A program made the position numbers and the translations under genes. A DNA stretch of 59,739 nucleotides from Pseudomonadales bacterium (lineage in GTDB: Bacteria; Pseudomonadota; Gammaproteobacteria; Pseudomonadales; Azotimanducaceae): contig JAJDVW010000120.1 of the NCBI GenBank assembly GCA_022825925.1, positions 1 to 59,739 on the forward strand, in the 5' to 3' direction. Every line of letters begins with the position of its first letter. The stretch's first letter is position 1. Shown piece after piece: positions 1-8,276 of this stretch. Below the pieces are notes generated by a model. The model had not been told where the DNA came from. It made no database searches and saw nothing but the letters and a program-made list of their open reading frames with translations.

Positions 1-137
1 GCCTTCCCGGCCCCGCCGGGGCGCGACGCCCGGGCGGGACCGCCTCTTTCCCGCCCGCCCGCCGCCTTCCGGCGGACCCGCAACGCATCGATCGCCCACC
101 CTGCCGGTCTCCCGGCGCAAAGGAAGGACTCGACCCG

Positions 138-440
138 ATGACCCAACTCGTGCCGCGCAGTGACGACGACGGCCTCTGCACGCTCACGCTCAACCGCCCC
201 GAATCGCTCAACGCCCTCAACCCGGCGCTCTTCGTCGAACTGCGCGGCCACGTCGACGCCCTCGCCGGGCAGGCGGACTCCATCGGTTGCGTCATCCTGT
301 GCGGCAACGGGCGCTCCTTCTCGGCCGGACGATCGCCTTTGAGGATGCAGGAACAGCTCCCTGGCGCGTTGACCTTCGTCCGTCTTGACCGCCGTCTGGC
401 CGAGGCGGCGGAGCTGGAGAGCCTCAGGGTACTTTCCTGA
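138..440 (+). pseudogene. Enoyl-CoA hydratase/isomerase, N-terminal remnant
   Basis: The first ~64 codons (to about 335) read as the start of a crotonase-fold enoyl-CoA hydratase. They include LNRPESLNALN and then CGNGRSFSAG, where the family continues with the oxyanion-hole segment (usually FSAGADL). Here the sequence breaks to unrelated residues right after FSAG and stops at 440, so about three quarters of the ~260-residue enzyme, with its catalytic glutamates, is gone. A plausible Shine-Dalgarno (AGGAAGG) lies upstream. It sits just before a CoA-transferase gene, a usual partner for such enzymes. I read it as a decayed gene; a short expressed protein is possible but could not be a hydratase. 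Confidence 0.75.
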
Positions 441-531
441 GAGGCGCCGGGCACGCACCGGGACTGTCGCCCGCCACGGCAACGGAGTACATTTCGCCAT
501 ACGTTCGCGCGCGTCGCAATGGGAGGCCGGC

Positions 532-1764
532 ATGCCCGCTCTGGATGGGATGAGAGTCCTCGACATGACCCAGTACGAGGCCGGGACCTCGTGCACCCAG
601 GCGCTCGCCTGGCTCGGAGCCGATGTGGTGAAGGTCGAGGCGCCGGAGCACGGCGACCCGGGGCGCGCGGTGGGCCGCAGCGAGAACATGGAGTACTCGG
701 CCTATTTCTGCAACTGGAACGCCAACAAGCGCAGCGTCGCCCTCAACCTGCGGACGGACGAAGGCCGCGCTCTCTTCCTGCGGCTGCTCCCGGGTTTCGA
801 CGTGTTCGTCGAGAACTACGGCCCGGGCGTGATCGAACGCCTGCGCCTCGACTACGAGACCCTGAAGGCCGCCCACCCCACCCTGATCTACGCACGCCTC
901 AAGGGTTTCGGCACGTCCGGCCCGTACTCCGGGTTCAAGAGCTACGACATGATCGCGCAGGCGGCCGCCGGCGCGTTCTCGGTCACGGGCGAGGCCGACC
1001 GACCGCCGGTCATTCCGGGGCCCACCACCGGCGACGCCGGCACGGGCGTGCAGCTCGCGATGGCGATCCTCGCCGCGTACGTGCAGCGTCTGCGCACGGG
1101 CGAGGGCCAGCAGATCGAGATCTCCATGCAGGAGGCGATGACCTACTACATGCGCACGAGGGTCGCGATCGGCTCGAAATGGGGTACCCAGGCGTGCGAC
1201 CGCACCGGCGCCTCCGGCGGCCTGCCGCCCGTCGATCTCTACCCGTGCAAACCCTTCGGGTCCAACGACTATGCCTACGTCATGCCCATTACCGACGGAC
1301 ACTGGGACACGCTCTGCACCGCCATGGGCCGTCCGGACCTGCTGGTGGACGAGCGCTTCGCGGACCTGCAGAAGCGGCAGGCGCACGGCGAGGAGCTCTA
1401 CGAGCTGATCGCCTCCTGGACGCGCCAGCTCACCAAGCAGGAAGTGATGGAGACCCTCGGCGCCGCCGGCGTGCCCTGCTCGGCGTGTTTCGACACCGGC
1501 GAGTTGCACACGGACCGGCATCTCGTCGAGCGGGACTTCGTCCACCACATCGACCACCCGATGCACGGCGAGGTGCCGCTGCTGGGGTTCGGGCCCCGGC
1601 TGTCGGGGTCGGACGTGCCGATCGAGCGCGCGCCGCTGCTCGGCGAGCACACGGGCGACGTGCTCGGCGGGGACCTCGGACTCGACCCCGCGGAACTGGA
1701 CAAGTTGCATCACGCGGGCGTCATCCGCTGGGACCAAGAGGGTTCCCGTCACGTCACAACATGA
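532..1764 (+). CDS. CaiB/BaiF-family CoA-transferase
   Basis: Predicted class III CoA-transferase of 410 residues that moves CoA between organic acids via an enzyme-bound aspartyl intermediate. The N-terminus has the family signature LDGMRVLDMTQ, then GADVVKVEAP, and the nucleophile is expected to be Asp168 in the GDAGTG segment. Length is normal for the family (~380-430). I chose the ATG at 532 over an upstream in-frame ATG at 385 because GGGAGG lies about 6 nt before it and family homology begins immediately. It follows a crotonase remnant and precedes acyl-CoA ligases, consistent with organic-acid catabolism. The acid substrate cannot be told from sequence. Confidence 0.93.
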   Translation: MPALDGMRVLDMTQYEAGTSCTQALAWLGADVVKVEAPEHGDPGRAVGRSENMEYSAYFCNWNANKRSVALNLRTDEGRALFLRLLPGFDVFVENYGPGVIERLRLDYETLKAAHPTLIYARLKGFGTSGPYSGFKSYDMIAQAAAGAFSVTGEADRPPVIPGPTTGDAGTGVQLAMAILAAYVQRLRTGEGQQIEISMQEAMTYYMRTRVAIGSKWGTQACDRTGASGGLPPVDLYPCKPFGSNDYAYVMPITDGHWDTLCTAMGRPDLLVDERFADLQKRQAHGEELYELIASWTRQLTKQEVMETLGAAGVPCSACFDTGELHTDRHLVERDFVHHIDHPMHGEVPLLGFGPRLSGSDVPIERAPLLGEHTGDVLGGDLGLDPAELDKLHHAGVIRWDQEGSRHVTT

Positions 1765-1821
1765 CTTCCCCCCTGCACCAAGCTTCGCTTGGCGCAAGAC
1801 AAGCCCCGCCCCACGCGATGA

Positions 1822-2037
1822 TCAGCGGTTCCGCAGCACCAGCCACGTGACCAGGTAGGTCGCGATCGTGAGCTGCGGAAAGAACAGCGCGGTCACCACC
1901 GCCCCGACCCGCACGAACGCGGGGTCGATGCCCAGGTAACCGGCACAACCGGCGCAGACGCCGGCGAGCCAGCCTTCGTCGCGGTCGAGGCGCAGCCGCC
2001 GCCGGCCGGGGTCGCCCACCATTTCGCACTCCTCCAT
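1822..2037 (-). CDS. PspC-domain small membrane protein
   Basis: 71 residues dominated by a PspC domain: a hydrophilic start with WLAGVCAGCAGYLGIDP (the usual GVCgGiAeyfgidp pattern), then a transmembrane helix over roughly residues 42-67. PspC domains occur in phage-shock and envelope-stress proteins of the inner membrane. This is a stand-alone minimal version without a C-terminal leucine zipper. The start used is the ATG giving MEECEM; an internal ATG six codons later is possible. A second small membrane ORF lies just upstream on the same strand. Confidence 0.8.
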   Translation of the reverse strand: MEECEMVGDPGRRRLRLDRDEGWLAGVCAGCAGYLGIDPAFVRVGAVVTALFFPQLTIATYLVTWLVLRNR

Positions 2038-2070
2038 CTCCGTCTCCGTCTCCCTCTCCCTCCGTCTCCC

Positions 2071-2265
2071 TCACGAAGGGATCGCCGCCGCGCAGAGCGC
2101 GCGCAACGGGGACCAGTCCGGCGCCCACCCTTCGACCAGGTGGACCGCCGACGACTCCGCGACATGCGCATCGGCCACCAGGCCGAAGGCCAAGAGCACG
2201 GCCGCCAGCAGCACGCAGGCGGCGAACGTCGCCCGGGGTGCGTGAATTCTCGAGAGCCTGAACAT
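2071..2265 (-). CDS. Small hypothetical membrane protein
   Basis: 64-residue reading frame with a basic start, one clear hydrophobic helix (about residues 12-30, alanine/leucine/valine-rich) and a short extracytoplasmic tail containing two tryptophans. I do not recognise a family. It ends 33 nt before the PspC gene on the same strand, so the two could be co-transcribed. The start could also be an ATG at 2313. The ribosome-binding site is weak, so a chance frame in GC-rich DNA is a real alternative. Confidence 0.35.
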   Translation of the reverse strand: MFRLSRIHAPRATFAACVLLAAVLLAFGLVADAHVAESSAVHLVEGWAPDWSPLRALCAAAIPS

Positions 2266-2536
2266 TTCGCTATCCGATTCGAGTAGCTTGCCTGCCCCTT
2301 GTCGTTCAAACACCGTGCCAAGTTTGCCGCGCGTGCAAGATACTGAGCGAACAGGTGTTTTCCGCAGCTCACGCCCGCCGGCCCAAGGCTGTCATGGCGA
2401 GGCCCGCCAAGGTTTGGCGCGGTTCGCACCATGCCCGTCACCTCGCGGCGTTCCTCTCCCCAGACGCGTGACAGGCTCCGCCGCTTTCATTTACCTTCCT
2501 GCCCACGACCTGCCCAAGACGCCATCGGGAGGGCAC

Positions 2537-4156
2537 ATGGCACTGCACTTCGCGTCCATCTGGGAGACGATCACCGACCTGATCCCGGACCGGCCAGCCT
2601 TGGTCTGCGGCGACCGCACGCGCACCTGGCGGGAGTACGACGATCGCGCCGCCCGGATCGCGTCGCTCCTCGACGCGCACGGGATCGGCCACGACGGCAA
2701 GGTCGGCATCTACCTCCACAACTCGAACGAGTACCTGGAGGCGCAGTACGGCATCTTCAAGGCGCGCGGCGTTCCCATCAACGTGAACTACCGCTACAAG
2801 GCGGACGAACTCGTCTACCTGCTCGACAACGCGGACGCGGAGGCCGTCTTCTACCAGGCCTGCTACGCCGCGCGCATCTGGGAGATCCGGCACCGGCTGC
2901 CGAAGGTCAAGCTCTACGTGCAGGTCGACGACGGCACCGAGGCGCTGCTGGCCGACGCGGTCGACTTCGAACGTTCCATCCGCGACCACGCCCCCATGAC
3001 GCGCATCGAGCGCTCGAGCAACGAGATATACATGCTCTACACCGGGGGCACCACGGGCATGCCCAAGGGCGTGATGTACACCCATGGCCAGTTCATCTCG
3101 GTCATGATGGGGACCGTCGCGAGCATGGGACTCGAAGTCCCGTCCGGCGTCGACGACATCCCCGCGGTCATCGAGGCCATGCGCGCGGCCGACGCCTTCC
3201 CCGTCAGTCTCGCGGCCTGTCCCCTGATGCACGGCACCGGGATGTGGCTGGGCTCGCTCGTGCCGCTCCTGCAGGGCGGCGCCGTGGTCACCATCTCGAA
3301 GCTCGGGCTGGACCCGCACCTGATCTGGAGCGAAGTCGAGCGGAACCGCTGCACCAGCGTGACGATCGTCGGCGACGCCTTCGCGAAACCCATGCTCGAC
3401 GCCCTCGACGACGCGGCGCAGCGCGGGTACTCGTACGACCTCTCGTCCCTCGAAGGCATCCTCTCGAGCGGCGTCATGTGGAGCGCGGAAATCAAGGAGC
3501 GGCTGCTCGCGCACCACGACATGCGCCTGGTCGACGCGATGGGCTCCACCGAGGGGGGCGTCGGTTCCTCGGTCGCCACCCGCGCCGAACACACGCAGAC
3601 CGCCCGGTTCCAGATGAACCCGGGGGTCAAGGTCATCGCGGACGACGGCCACGAGGTCGCTCCCGGATCCGGCGAGACGGGCAAGCTCGCGACCAGCGGT
3701 CTGGTACCCATCGGCTACTACAAGGATCCCGAGAAATCCGCCGCCACGTTCCGGGAGATAGACGGCGTCCGCTACAGCTTCCCCGGTGACTACGCGACGG
3801 TCGAGGCGGACGGCACGATCACCTTGCTCGGCCGCGGCAGCAACTGCATCAACACCGCGGGCGAGAAGGTCTACCCCGAGGAGGTCGAGGAGGCGGTCAA
3901 GCTGCATCCGTCGGTCTACGACTGCCTCGTGGTCGGCCTGACGGACGAGCGGTTCGGGCAGCGGGTGGTCGCCGTCGCCTCGACGAACGAACGCGGGGAG
4001 ATGGACGAGCGGGAGCTGATCGACTTCACGCGCGACCATCTCGCCGGCTACAAGCTGCCGAAACAGGTGCTGTTCGTCGACGAGGTGCGTCGGGCGCCCA
4101 ACGGCAAGGCCGACTACAAGTGGGCGCGGACCGCGGCGGAGCGGGCCTTCGGTTGA
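2537..4156 (+). CDS. Acyl-CoA synthetase (AMP-dependent ligase)
   Basis: 539-residue ANL-superfamily ligase: activates a carboxylic acid with ATP to an acyl-adenylate, then loads CoA. The phosphate-binding loop YTGGTTGMPKG is at residues 168-178. MGSTEGGVGSS fills the A5 position, GRGSNCINTAGEKVYPEEVE is the hinge/A8 region, and the catalytic C-terminal lysine is in PNGKADYK. The ATG at 2537 has GGGAGGG just upstream; an upstream in-frame start at 2288 would add unrelated residues. The closest style is fatty/long-chain acyl-CoA ligases of actinobacteria and proteobacteria. It is followed by an SCP2-like remnant and a second ligase. Confidence 0.93.
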   Translation: MALHFASIWETITDLIPDRPALVCGDRTRTWREYDDRAARIASLLDAHGIGHDGKVGIYLHNSNEYLEAQYGIFKARGVPINVNYRYKADELVYLLDNADAEAVFYQACYAARIWEIRHRLPKVKLYVQVDDGTEALLADAVDFERSIRDHAPMTRIERSSNEIYMLYTGGTTGMPKGVMYTHGQFISVMMGTVASMGLEVPSGVDDIPAVIEAMRAADAFPVSLAACPLMHGTGMWLGSLVPLLQGGAVVTISKLGLDPHLIWSEVERNRCTSVTIVGDAFAKPMLDALDDAAQRGYSYDLSSLEGILSSGVMWSAEIKERLLAHHDMRLVDAMGSTEGGVGSSVATRAEHTQTARFQMNPGVKVIADDGHEVAPGSGETGKLATSGLVPIGYYKDPEKSAATFREIDGVRYSFPGDYATVEADGTITLLGRGSNCINTAGEKVYPEEVEEAVKLHPSVYDCLVVGLTDERFGQRVVAVASTNERGEMDERELIDFTRDHLAGYKLPKQVLFVDEVRRAPNGKADYKWARTAAERAFG

Positions 4157-4205
4157 GGGGCGCCCGCCGACCACCCGCACACGCATCGACCCCGGAGCAA
4201 CGGCC

Positions 4206-4370
4206 ATGACGATGGAAGAGATCCGCGCGGACATGGCCGCGAAGGCCGCCGGCATCGACCCCTCGGCAAAGATCCTCGCCTTCCATCTTCGACGACGACA
4301 TCCTGCTGATCGACGGTATCGGCCTCGACTGGTGACGGCACCGAGGGCGTCCGCCACGACGCCCGTGTAG
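4206..4370 (+). pseudogene. SCP2-like sterol/lipid-carrier remnant
   Basis: An ATG at 4206 opens MTMEEIRADMAAKAAGIDPS, typical of short SCP2-fold lipid-carrier proteins (~100 residues). After about 26 codons the frame is lost. In another frame the expected strand reappears as IFDDDILLIDGIGLDW and stops at 4335, while the original frame runs into unrelated residues to 4370. The rest of the domain is missing. Position between two acyl-CoA ligases fits a former small lipid-binding partner. The assignment rests on short similarity recognised by eye, so it is tentative. Confidence 0.5.
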
Positions 4371-4409
4371 AATCCACGCCCCTTCCCGGCCGCAGACTCG
4401 GAGCGCCCC

Positions 4410-6065
4410 ATGGGTATGCAGCACACCCCCCTGCTGATGTCGCGCATCATCGACCGCGGAGCCACCCTCGCCCCGGACGTCGAGATCGTCACCGCCACCG
4501 CGAGCGGCACCCGCCGGCAGACCTGCGCCGAGACCCGCGACCGCGCCCACCAGCTCGCCCACGCGCTGGCGGACGCCGGGATCCGCGCCGGGGACCCGGT
4601 CGGAACGTTCCTGTGGAACGGGTCGCAGCATCTCGAGGCCTACCACGCCACGGCGGGGATGGGCGCCGTCCTGCACACCCTGAACATCCGGCTCTCGGAA
4701 CACGACCTCGAGTACATCATCAACCACGCGGGGGACCGGCTCGTCATCGCCGACGCCGACGCGCTGCCCCTTCTCGAGAAGCTCGCCGGACGCATCCCCA
4801 CCGTCGAGCGGGTCGTCGTCGTTCCGAGCGAGGGTTTCGAGGACTGGTCGACCACCGTCGCGCCCGCAGTGGACTACGAGGCGTTCATCGCCGGCCAGCC
4901 GACGCGCTACGAGTGGCCCGAGCTCGACGAGAACGCACCCCTGGGCCTCTGCTACACCAGCGGGACGACGGGCAATCCGAAGGGCGTCGAGTACGAGCAC
5001 CGCTCCCAGTACCTGCACACGATGGCGATCTGCATGACGGACTCGATGGCGCTGTCGGCCACCGACACGGCCTGCGGCGTCGTGCCGATGTTCCACGCCA
5101 TGGGCTGGGGCGTCCCCTGGGCGGCCCTGATGCTCGGCTGCAAGCAGGTCATGCCCCACCGCTTCATGGACCCGGCGCGGCTCCTGCAACTGATGGTGGA
5201 CGAGGGCGTCACCATCTCCGCGGGCGTGCCGACGATCTGGCAGGGTGTGAAGGCGGCCTACGAGGCCGATCCGGATGCGTACGACACGTCGCAGCTGCAG
5301 CGCCTCACCTGCGGCGGCTCCGCCCCGCCCCCCTCGCTGATCCGCTGGTACTGGGACACCCTCGACGTCGAGATGATCCAGGGCTGGGGCATGACGGAGA
5401 CGAGCCCCCTCGCCACGCTCTCGCGCAAGGTCATGCAGTACTCCCACCGGGACCTGCCCCCGGACCGGCAGTTCGAGAACGTCGCCAAGGCCGGACAGCT
5501 CATGCCGGGACTCGAACTCGACATCTTCGACGAGGAGTTCAACCGGCTGCCGCACGACGGCGAGACCGTGGGCGAGATCCTCGTGCGCGGGCCGTGGATC
5601 TGTTCGGAGTACTACCGCAACCCCCAGCCGGGACGCTTCCACGGCGACTGGCTCATCACCGGCGACGTCGGCAGGATCGACGCGGACGGGTATCTCATCA
5701 TCTCCGACCGCTCGAAGGACCTCGTGAAATCCGGCGGCGAGTGGATCTCGTCCGTGGACCTCGAGAACCACATCGTGGCGCTGCCGGGCGTCGCCCAGGC
5801 CTGCGTCGTCGCCCAGCCGCACCCCCGGTGGGACGAGCGCCCGGTCGCGCTGGTCATCCTCGACGAGGGGGCGGACGTGCCGGCCGAGCGCATCCTGACC
5901 CACTGCGCCACCCAGTTCGCGAAGTGGCAGCTCCCCGACGACGTCCTCTACGTGAAGTCCATCCCGCTCACGTCCACCGGCAAGATGGACAAGAAGACCG
6001 TGCGGGCCGGGCTCGATGCGGAGGGATACCGGTTGCCGGACCTGCGGGAGGCGAGCGCTTCGTAG
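4410..6065 (+). CDS. Long-chain acyl-CoA synthetase (FadD-like)
   Basis: 551-residue ANL ligase of the medium/long-chain fatty acyl-CoA synthetase type. Motifs: P-loop YTSGTTGNPKG (182-192), GWGMTETSP (A5), ITGDVGRIDADGY (A7), DRSKDLVKSGGEWIS (A8) and the C-terminal STGKMDKK holding the catalytic lysine. Length and motif order are complete. The start ATG at 4410 matches the family N-terminus (short lead then a PLLMSRIIDRG-type segment). The gene is 39 nt after the SCP2-like remnant and likely belongs to the same catabolic group as the upstream ligase. Confidence 0.94.
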   Translation: MGMQHTPLLMSRIIDRGATLAPDVEIVTATASGTRRQTCAETRDRAHQLAHALADAGIRAGDPVGTFLWNGSQHLEAYHATAGMGAVLHTLNIRLSEHDLEYIINHAGDRLVIADADALPLLEKLAGRIPTVERVVVVPSEGFEDWSTTVAPAVDYEAFIAGQPTRYEWPELDENAPLGLCYTSGTTGNPKGVEYEHRSQYLHTMAICMTDSMALSATDTACGVVPMFHAMGWGVPWAALMLGCKQVMPHRFMDPARLLQLMVDEGVTISAGVPTIWQGVKAAYEADPDAYDTSQLQRLTCGGSAPPPSLIRWYWDTLDVEMIQGWGMTETSPLATLSRKVMQYSHRDLPPDRQFENVAKAGQLMPGLELDIFDEEFNRLPHDGETVGEILVRGPWICSEYYRNPQPGRFHGDWLITGDVGRIDADGYLIISDRSKDLVKSGGEWISSVDLENHIVALPGVAQACVVAQPHPRWDERPVALVILDEGADVPAERILTHCATQFAKWQLPDDVLYVKSIPLTSTGKMDKKTVRAGLDAEGYRLPDLREASAS

Positions 6066-6085
6066 AGCCTCCCGGCCTCCATCTC

Positions 6086-6129
6086 GTTGCCGTATGTACG
6101 GCAACGGTGATATGGTTCAGCCATATCAC
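6086..6129 (+). promoter_or_regulatory. Two adjacent operator palindromes before vapBC
   Basis: Two perfect inverted repeats lie end to end: 6086-6105 with arms GTTGCCGTA/TACGGCAAC around TG, and 6107-6129 with arms GTGATATGG/CCATATCAC around 5 nt. A possible promoter overlaps them (TTGCCG at 6087-6092, 18 nt, TATGGT at 6111-6116). They end 13 nt before the antitoxin ATG. This is the classic layout for autorepression by a VapB-VapC complex; binding is inferred. Confidence 0.75.
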
Positions 6130-6142
6130 TTCGGTCATCCGC

Positions 6143-6376
6143 ATGAAAACGACGCTGAACCTCAACGACGAGGTGTTGCGGCGATCCAAGGAGACCGCGG
6201 CGCGACAAGGCATCACGCTCACCCGATTCGTCGAGGACGCCTTGGCGCTCAAGCTCTCCAGTTCGCGCAACAGGCCGCAGTTCCGACTCGCGCTCAGGAC
6301 CGTCCAGGGAACGCGTCCACCCAACGTCGACATCTCCGACCGCAATGCGCTCTATGACGTGATCGATCACGGATGA
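6143..6376 (+). CDS. vapB: VapB-like ribbon-helix-helix antitoxin
   Basis: 77-residue antitoxin. MKTTLNLNDEVLRRSKETAA is a typical ribbon-helix-helix start (beta strand then two helices) for DNA binding and dimerisation. The C-terminal half, PNVDISDRNALYDVIDH, resembles the toxin-wrapping tail seen in VapB families. The stop overlaps the toxin start by 4 nt (ATGA), giving translational coupling with vapC. Two palindromes directly upstream are the probable operator. Confidence 0.88.
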   Translation: MKTTLNLNDEVLRRSKETAARQGITLTRFVEDALALKLSSSRNRPQFRLALRTVQGTRPPNVDISDRNALYDVIDHG

Positions 6377-6825
6377 TCGCCGTTGACACCAACGTCCTGA
6401 TCTACGCGCATCGCAGGGAAACCGAATTGCATCGCGCCGCCGCAGACCGGCTTACGGCGTTGGCGGAGGGCGACGCGCCCTGGATCCTGCCGGTGTTCTG
6501 CATCACCGAGTTCCTTCGCGTCGTGACCCACCTGCGGGTGTTCAATCCGCCTTCTTCCAGCGCGGAAGCACTCGACTTCGTCGGCCTGCTCCTTGACGCA
6601 CCCACATGCACCGTGGCCTTTCCGGAGGCCCGGTTCCTCTCCGGTCTCGAGGCCGTGATTCGCGAGTCCGACGCCCGTGGGAACCTGATCTTCGACGCCC
6701 AGATCGCGGCGATCTGCAAGTCCCACGGCGCCTCGACCATCGTCACGAACGACCGGGACTTCGAGCGCTTCGCGTTTCTGCGGGTCGAGTATCTCGCTGG
6801 TCAACAGGGCCGTGATGCCTCCTGA
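6373..6825 (+). CDS. vapC: VapC PIN-domain toxin ribonuclease
   Basis: 150-residue PIN-domain protein. The acidic metal-binding set is visible: Asp5 ([11 protein letters not shown]), Glu46 (CITEFLRV), Asp108 (LIFDAQIAA) and Asp127/Asp129 (VTNDRDF). VapC toxins cut tRNA or rRNA and are silenced by VapB. All catalytic acids are present, so this copy looks functional. It is coupled to vapB by an ATGA overlap, and the next gene starts inside its last codons. Confidence 0.9.
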   Translation: MIAVDTNVLIYAHRRETELHRAAADRLTALAEGDAPWILPVFCITEFLRVVTHLRVFNPPSSSAEALDFVGLLLDAPTCTVAFPEARFLSGLEAVIRESDARGNLIFDAQIAAICKSHGASTIVTNDRDFERFAFLRVEYLAGQQGRDAS

Positions 6826-7198
6826 CGCAGCTGACAACAAGCGCAACGCCATGGCCTTCTACGACCTGATGTTCAACGAGTGCCGGCCGCGAGAAGCGAT
6901 CGAGGCGTACGTCGGCGACCGCTACATCCAGCACAACCCGCACGTCGGCGACGGCAAGGAGGCGTTCATCGCCTACTTCGAGCGCATGGCCGCGGAGTAC
7001 CCAGGCAAGCGCGTCGAATTCAGGCGCGCCGTCGCGGAAGGCGATCTCGTCGTGCTGCACTGCCACCAGACGTGGCCCGGCGACCGGGACTACGCGGGCA
7101 TCGACATCTTCCGCTTCGACGACGGGAAGGTCGTCGAGCACTGGGACGTGCTGCAGGTGATCCCCGAGTCGTCGGAGAACGACAACACGATGTTCTGA
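6815..7198 (+). CDS. NTF2-like/SnoaL-like domain protein
   Basis: 127 residues (128 if the GTG at 6812 is used) with the SnoaL/NTF2-like pattern: an N-terminal helix [31 protein letters not shown], then strands ending in [20 protein letters not shown]. Such proteins are small alpha+beta barrels, sometimes isomerases, cyclases or detoxifying enzymes, often of unknown substrate. The start lies within the last codons of vapC (11-nt overlap), so it is probably translated with the TA operon. A role in the TA system is not implied by family. Confidence 0.85.
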   Translation: MPPDAADNKRNAMAFYDLMFNECRPREAIEAYVGDRYIQHNPHVGDGKEAFIAYFERMAAEYPGKRVEFRRAVAEGDLVVLHCHQTWPGDRDYAGIDIFRFDDGKVVEHWDVLQVIPESSENDNTMF

Positions 7199-7210
7199 GC
7201 CGTCAGGCGC

Positions 7211-7703
7211 TTGACGGCTCCGTCGCCAGGAAACCGCCTCTCGCCCACCACGCTGCTGCGGGCGGGACGAGGTGTGTATGGCCTGCCGGTGGAGAGCCGG
7301 TTCGGTCGCCGCGCCGTCGGTCGACAAGACCGTCGAAGCAGTTGCCGCCGCGCGCGGGGAGCGCGTCGCGAACAGCGGCGCCATGGCGGCGAACGTGCTT
7401 GGTCTGACCACGCAGGTACCCGTCGAGCGCGTCTATCTCACGTCGGGGCCGAGTCGGACGTTGAAGCTCGGCCACGAGCGGATCGAGTTGCGCCACGCGC
7501 CCGAGTGGCAACTGGTGCTTCCCGGCCGGCGTGCCGGCGAGGCCGTGCGCGCGTTTGCCTGGCTTGGACGTGACAAGGCCGGCGGGGCGGCGGAAATGGT
7601 GCGGCAACGGTTGAGCGAGGACGAGCAACGCGAACTGGGCAGCGTGAGCGCGCAGATGCCGGGATGGCTGGCCGGGCCGGTGAGCGCGGTGGCCCATGGC
7701 TGA
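7211..7703 (+). pseudogene. AbiEi-type antitoxin (DUF6088), broken
   Basis: Remnant of an AbiEi-like antitoxin of type IV TA/abortive-infection systems. One frame gives LLRAGRGVYGLP (around 7250-7290), matching the end of the winged-helix part. After a frame change near 7300-7320 another frame carries PSVDKTVEAVAAARG, NSGAMAANVLGLTTQVP and RVYLTSGPSRT, the well-conserved middle, through to PGWLAGPV near 7690. The first ~50 residues are missing. It overlaps an equally damaged AbiEii remnant. Confidence 0.75.
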
Positions 7704-7875
7704 GCGGTACCTGGACCTGGCGCCTGGCGATTCGCCAGGAGGTGCTGGACGTCGCGGCCAGCGCATCCGGCAGGCCCGCCTACCTGTTGGAAAAGGACAT
7801 CTGGGTCGTGTGGGCGCTCGAGACCCTGTTCAAGGGCTCCCTCGGAGAGCCGCTGGTCATCAAGGGCGGCACGTG
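7696..7875 (+). pseudogene. AbiEii nucleotidyltransferase toxin, N-terminal remnant
   Basis: The ATG at 7696 reads MAERYLDLAP. The frame then slips near 7735 and continues as RQEVLDVAASASGRPAYLL, EKDIWVVWAL and EPLVIKGGT, the typical start of AbiEii/type IV TA nucleotidyltransferase toxins. Homology stops exactly at the KGGT motif of the nucleotidyltransferase fold near 7875, so the catalytic domain is lost. Together with the upstream AbiEi remnant this is a dead abiE locus. Confidence 0.75.
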
Positions 7876-7955
7876 CGGCCGTGCTACCCTCGCAGGCGTA
7901 CCGGGCATAACCCGCAAGAGTCTGCGCCGGTTCGAACCCGGGCATGGAAAGACGG

Positions 7956-8186
7956 ATGGAAACTCAGATCAAGGTGATCGTCGAAAAGCACCCCGACGGC
8001 TACGTTGCCTATCCGCTGGGCGTGAAGGGCGTGGTGGTCGGCCAAGGCGACAGCTATCAGGCGGCACTCGACGACGTGCGCTCGGCTATCGCGTTCCACG
8101 TCGAGACGTTCGGCGCGGAGGCGCTGGTGGACGACGACTCGCCGGTCGTGGAGGCGTTCGTCGCCGAGGCGAGTATGGCCGGCTAG
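7956..8186 (+). CDS. hicB: HicB-like antitoxin
   Basis: 76-residue HicB-fold protein: IKVIVEKHPDGYVAYPLG, VVVGQGDSYQAALDDVRSAI and FHVETFG are the recognisable strand-helix pattern of HicB antitoxins that precede MARFPKDAP-type HicA toxins. The ATG at 7956 is preferred over one at 7944 because family homology starts there and GGAAAGACGG precedes it. The reading frame is intact, but its toxin gene downstream is destroyed, leaving an orphan antitoxin. Confidence 0.82.
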   Translation: METQIKVIVEKHPDGYVAYPLGVKGVVVGQGDSYQAALDDVRSAIAFHVETFGAEALVDDDSPVVEAFVAEASMAG

Positions 8187-8235
8187 CGCCCCGCAACCGT
8201 CGCCTGCGGCTCCGCTCGCGGCCCAGCCCCACCCG

Positions 8236-8274
8236 CCTACGCGCCTGCGCCGTCCTACGGCGCAGGCGCGTAGG
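8236..8274. repeat. Perfect 18-bp inverted repeat between hicB and hicA remnant
   Basis: Arms CCTACGCGCCTGCGCCGT (8236-8253) and its exact reverse complement (8257-8274) flank a 3-nt loop CCT. As RNA this is a very stable hairpin. It lacks a downstream T-run, so a classic intrinsic terminator is not supported. It may be a repeat element or a hairpin limiting hicA expression. Confidence 0.8.
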
Positions 8275-8276
8275 TC

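Noticed and set aside
1..60. GC-rich short inverted repeats (GCCCC/GGGGC)
   Set aside because: Five-base stems are expected by chance at this GC content; no T-run and no adjacent gene end visible.
7925..7948. T-arm-like sequence GGTTCGAACCC
   Set aside because: One outer T-stem pair mismatches, and no acceptor-stem complement or D/anticodon arms are found about 70 nt upstream; not a tRNA.
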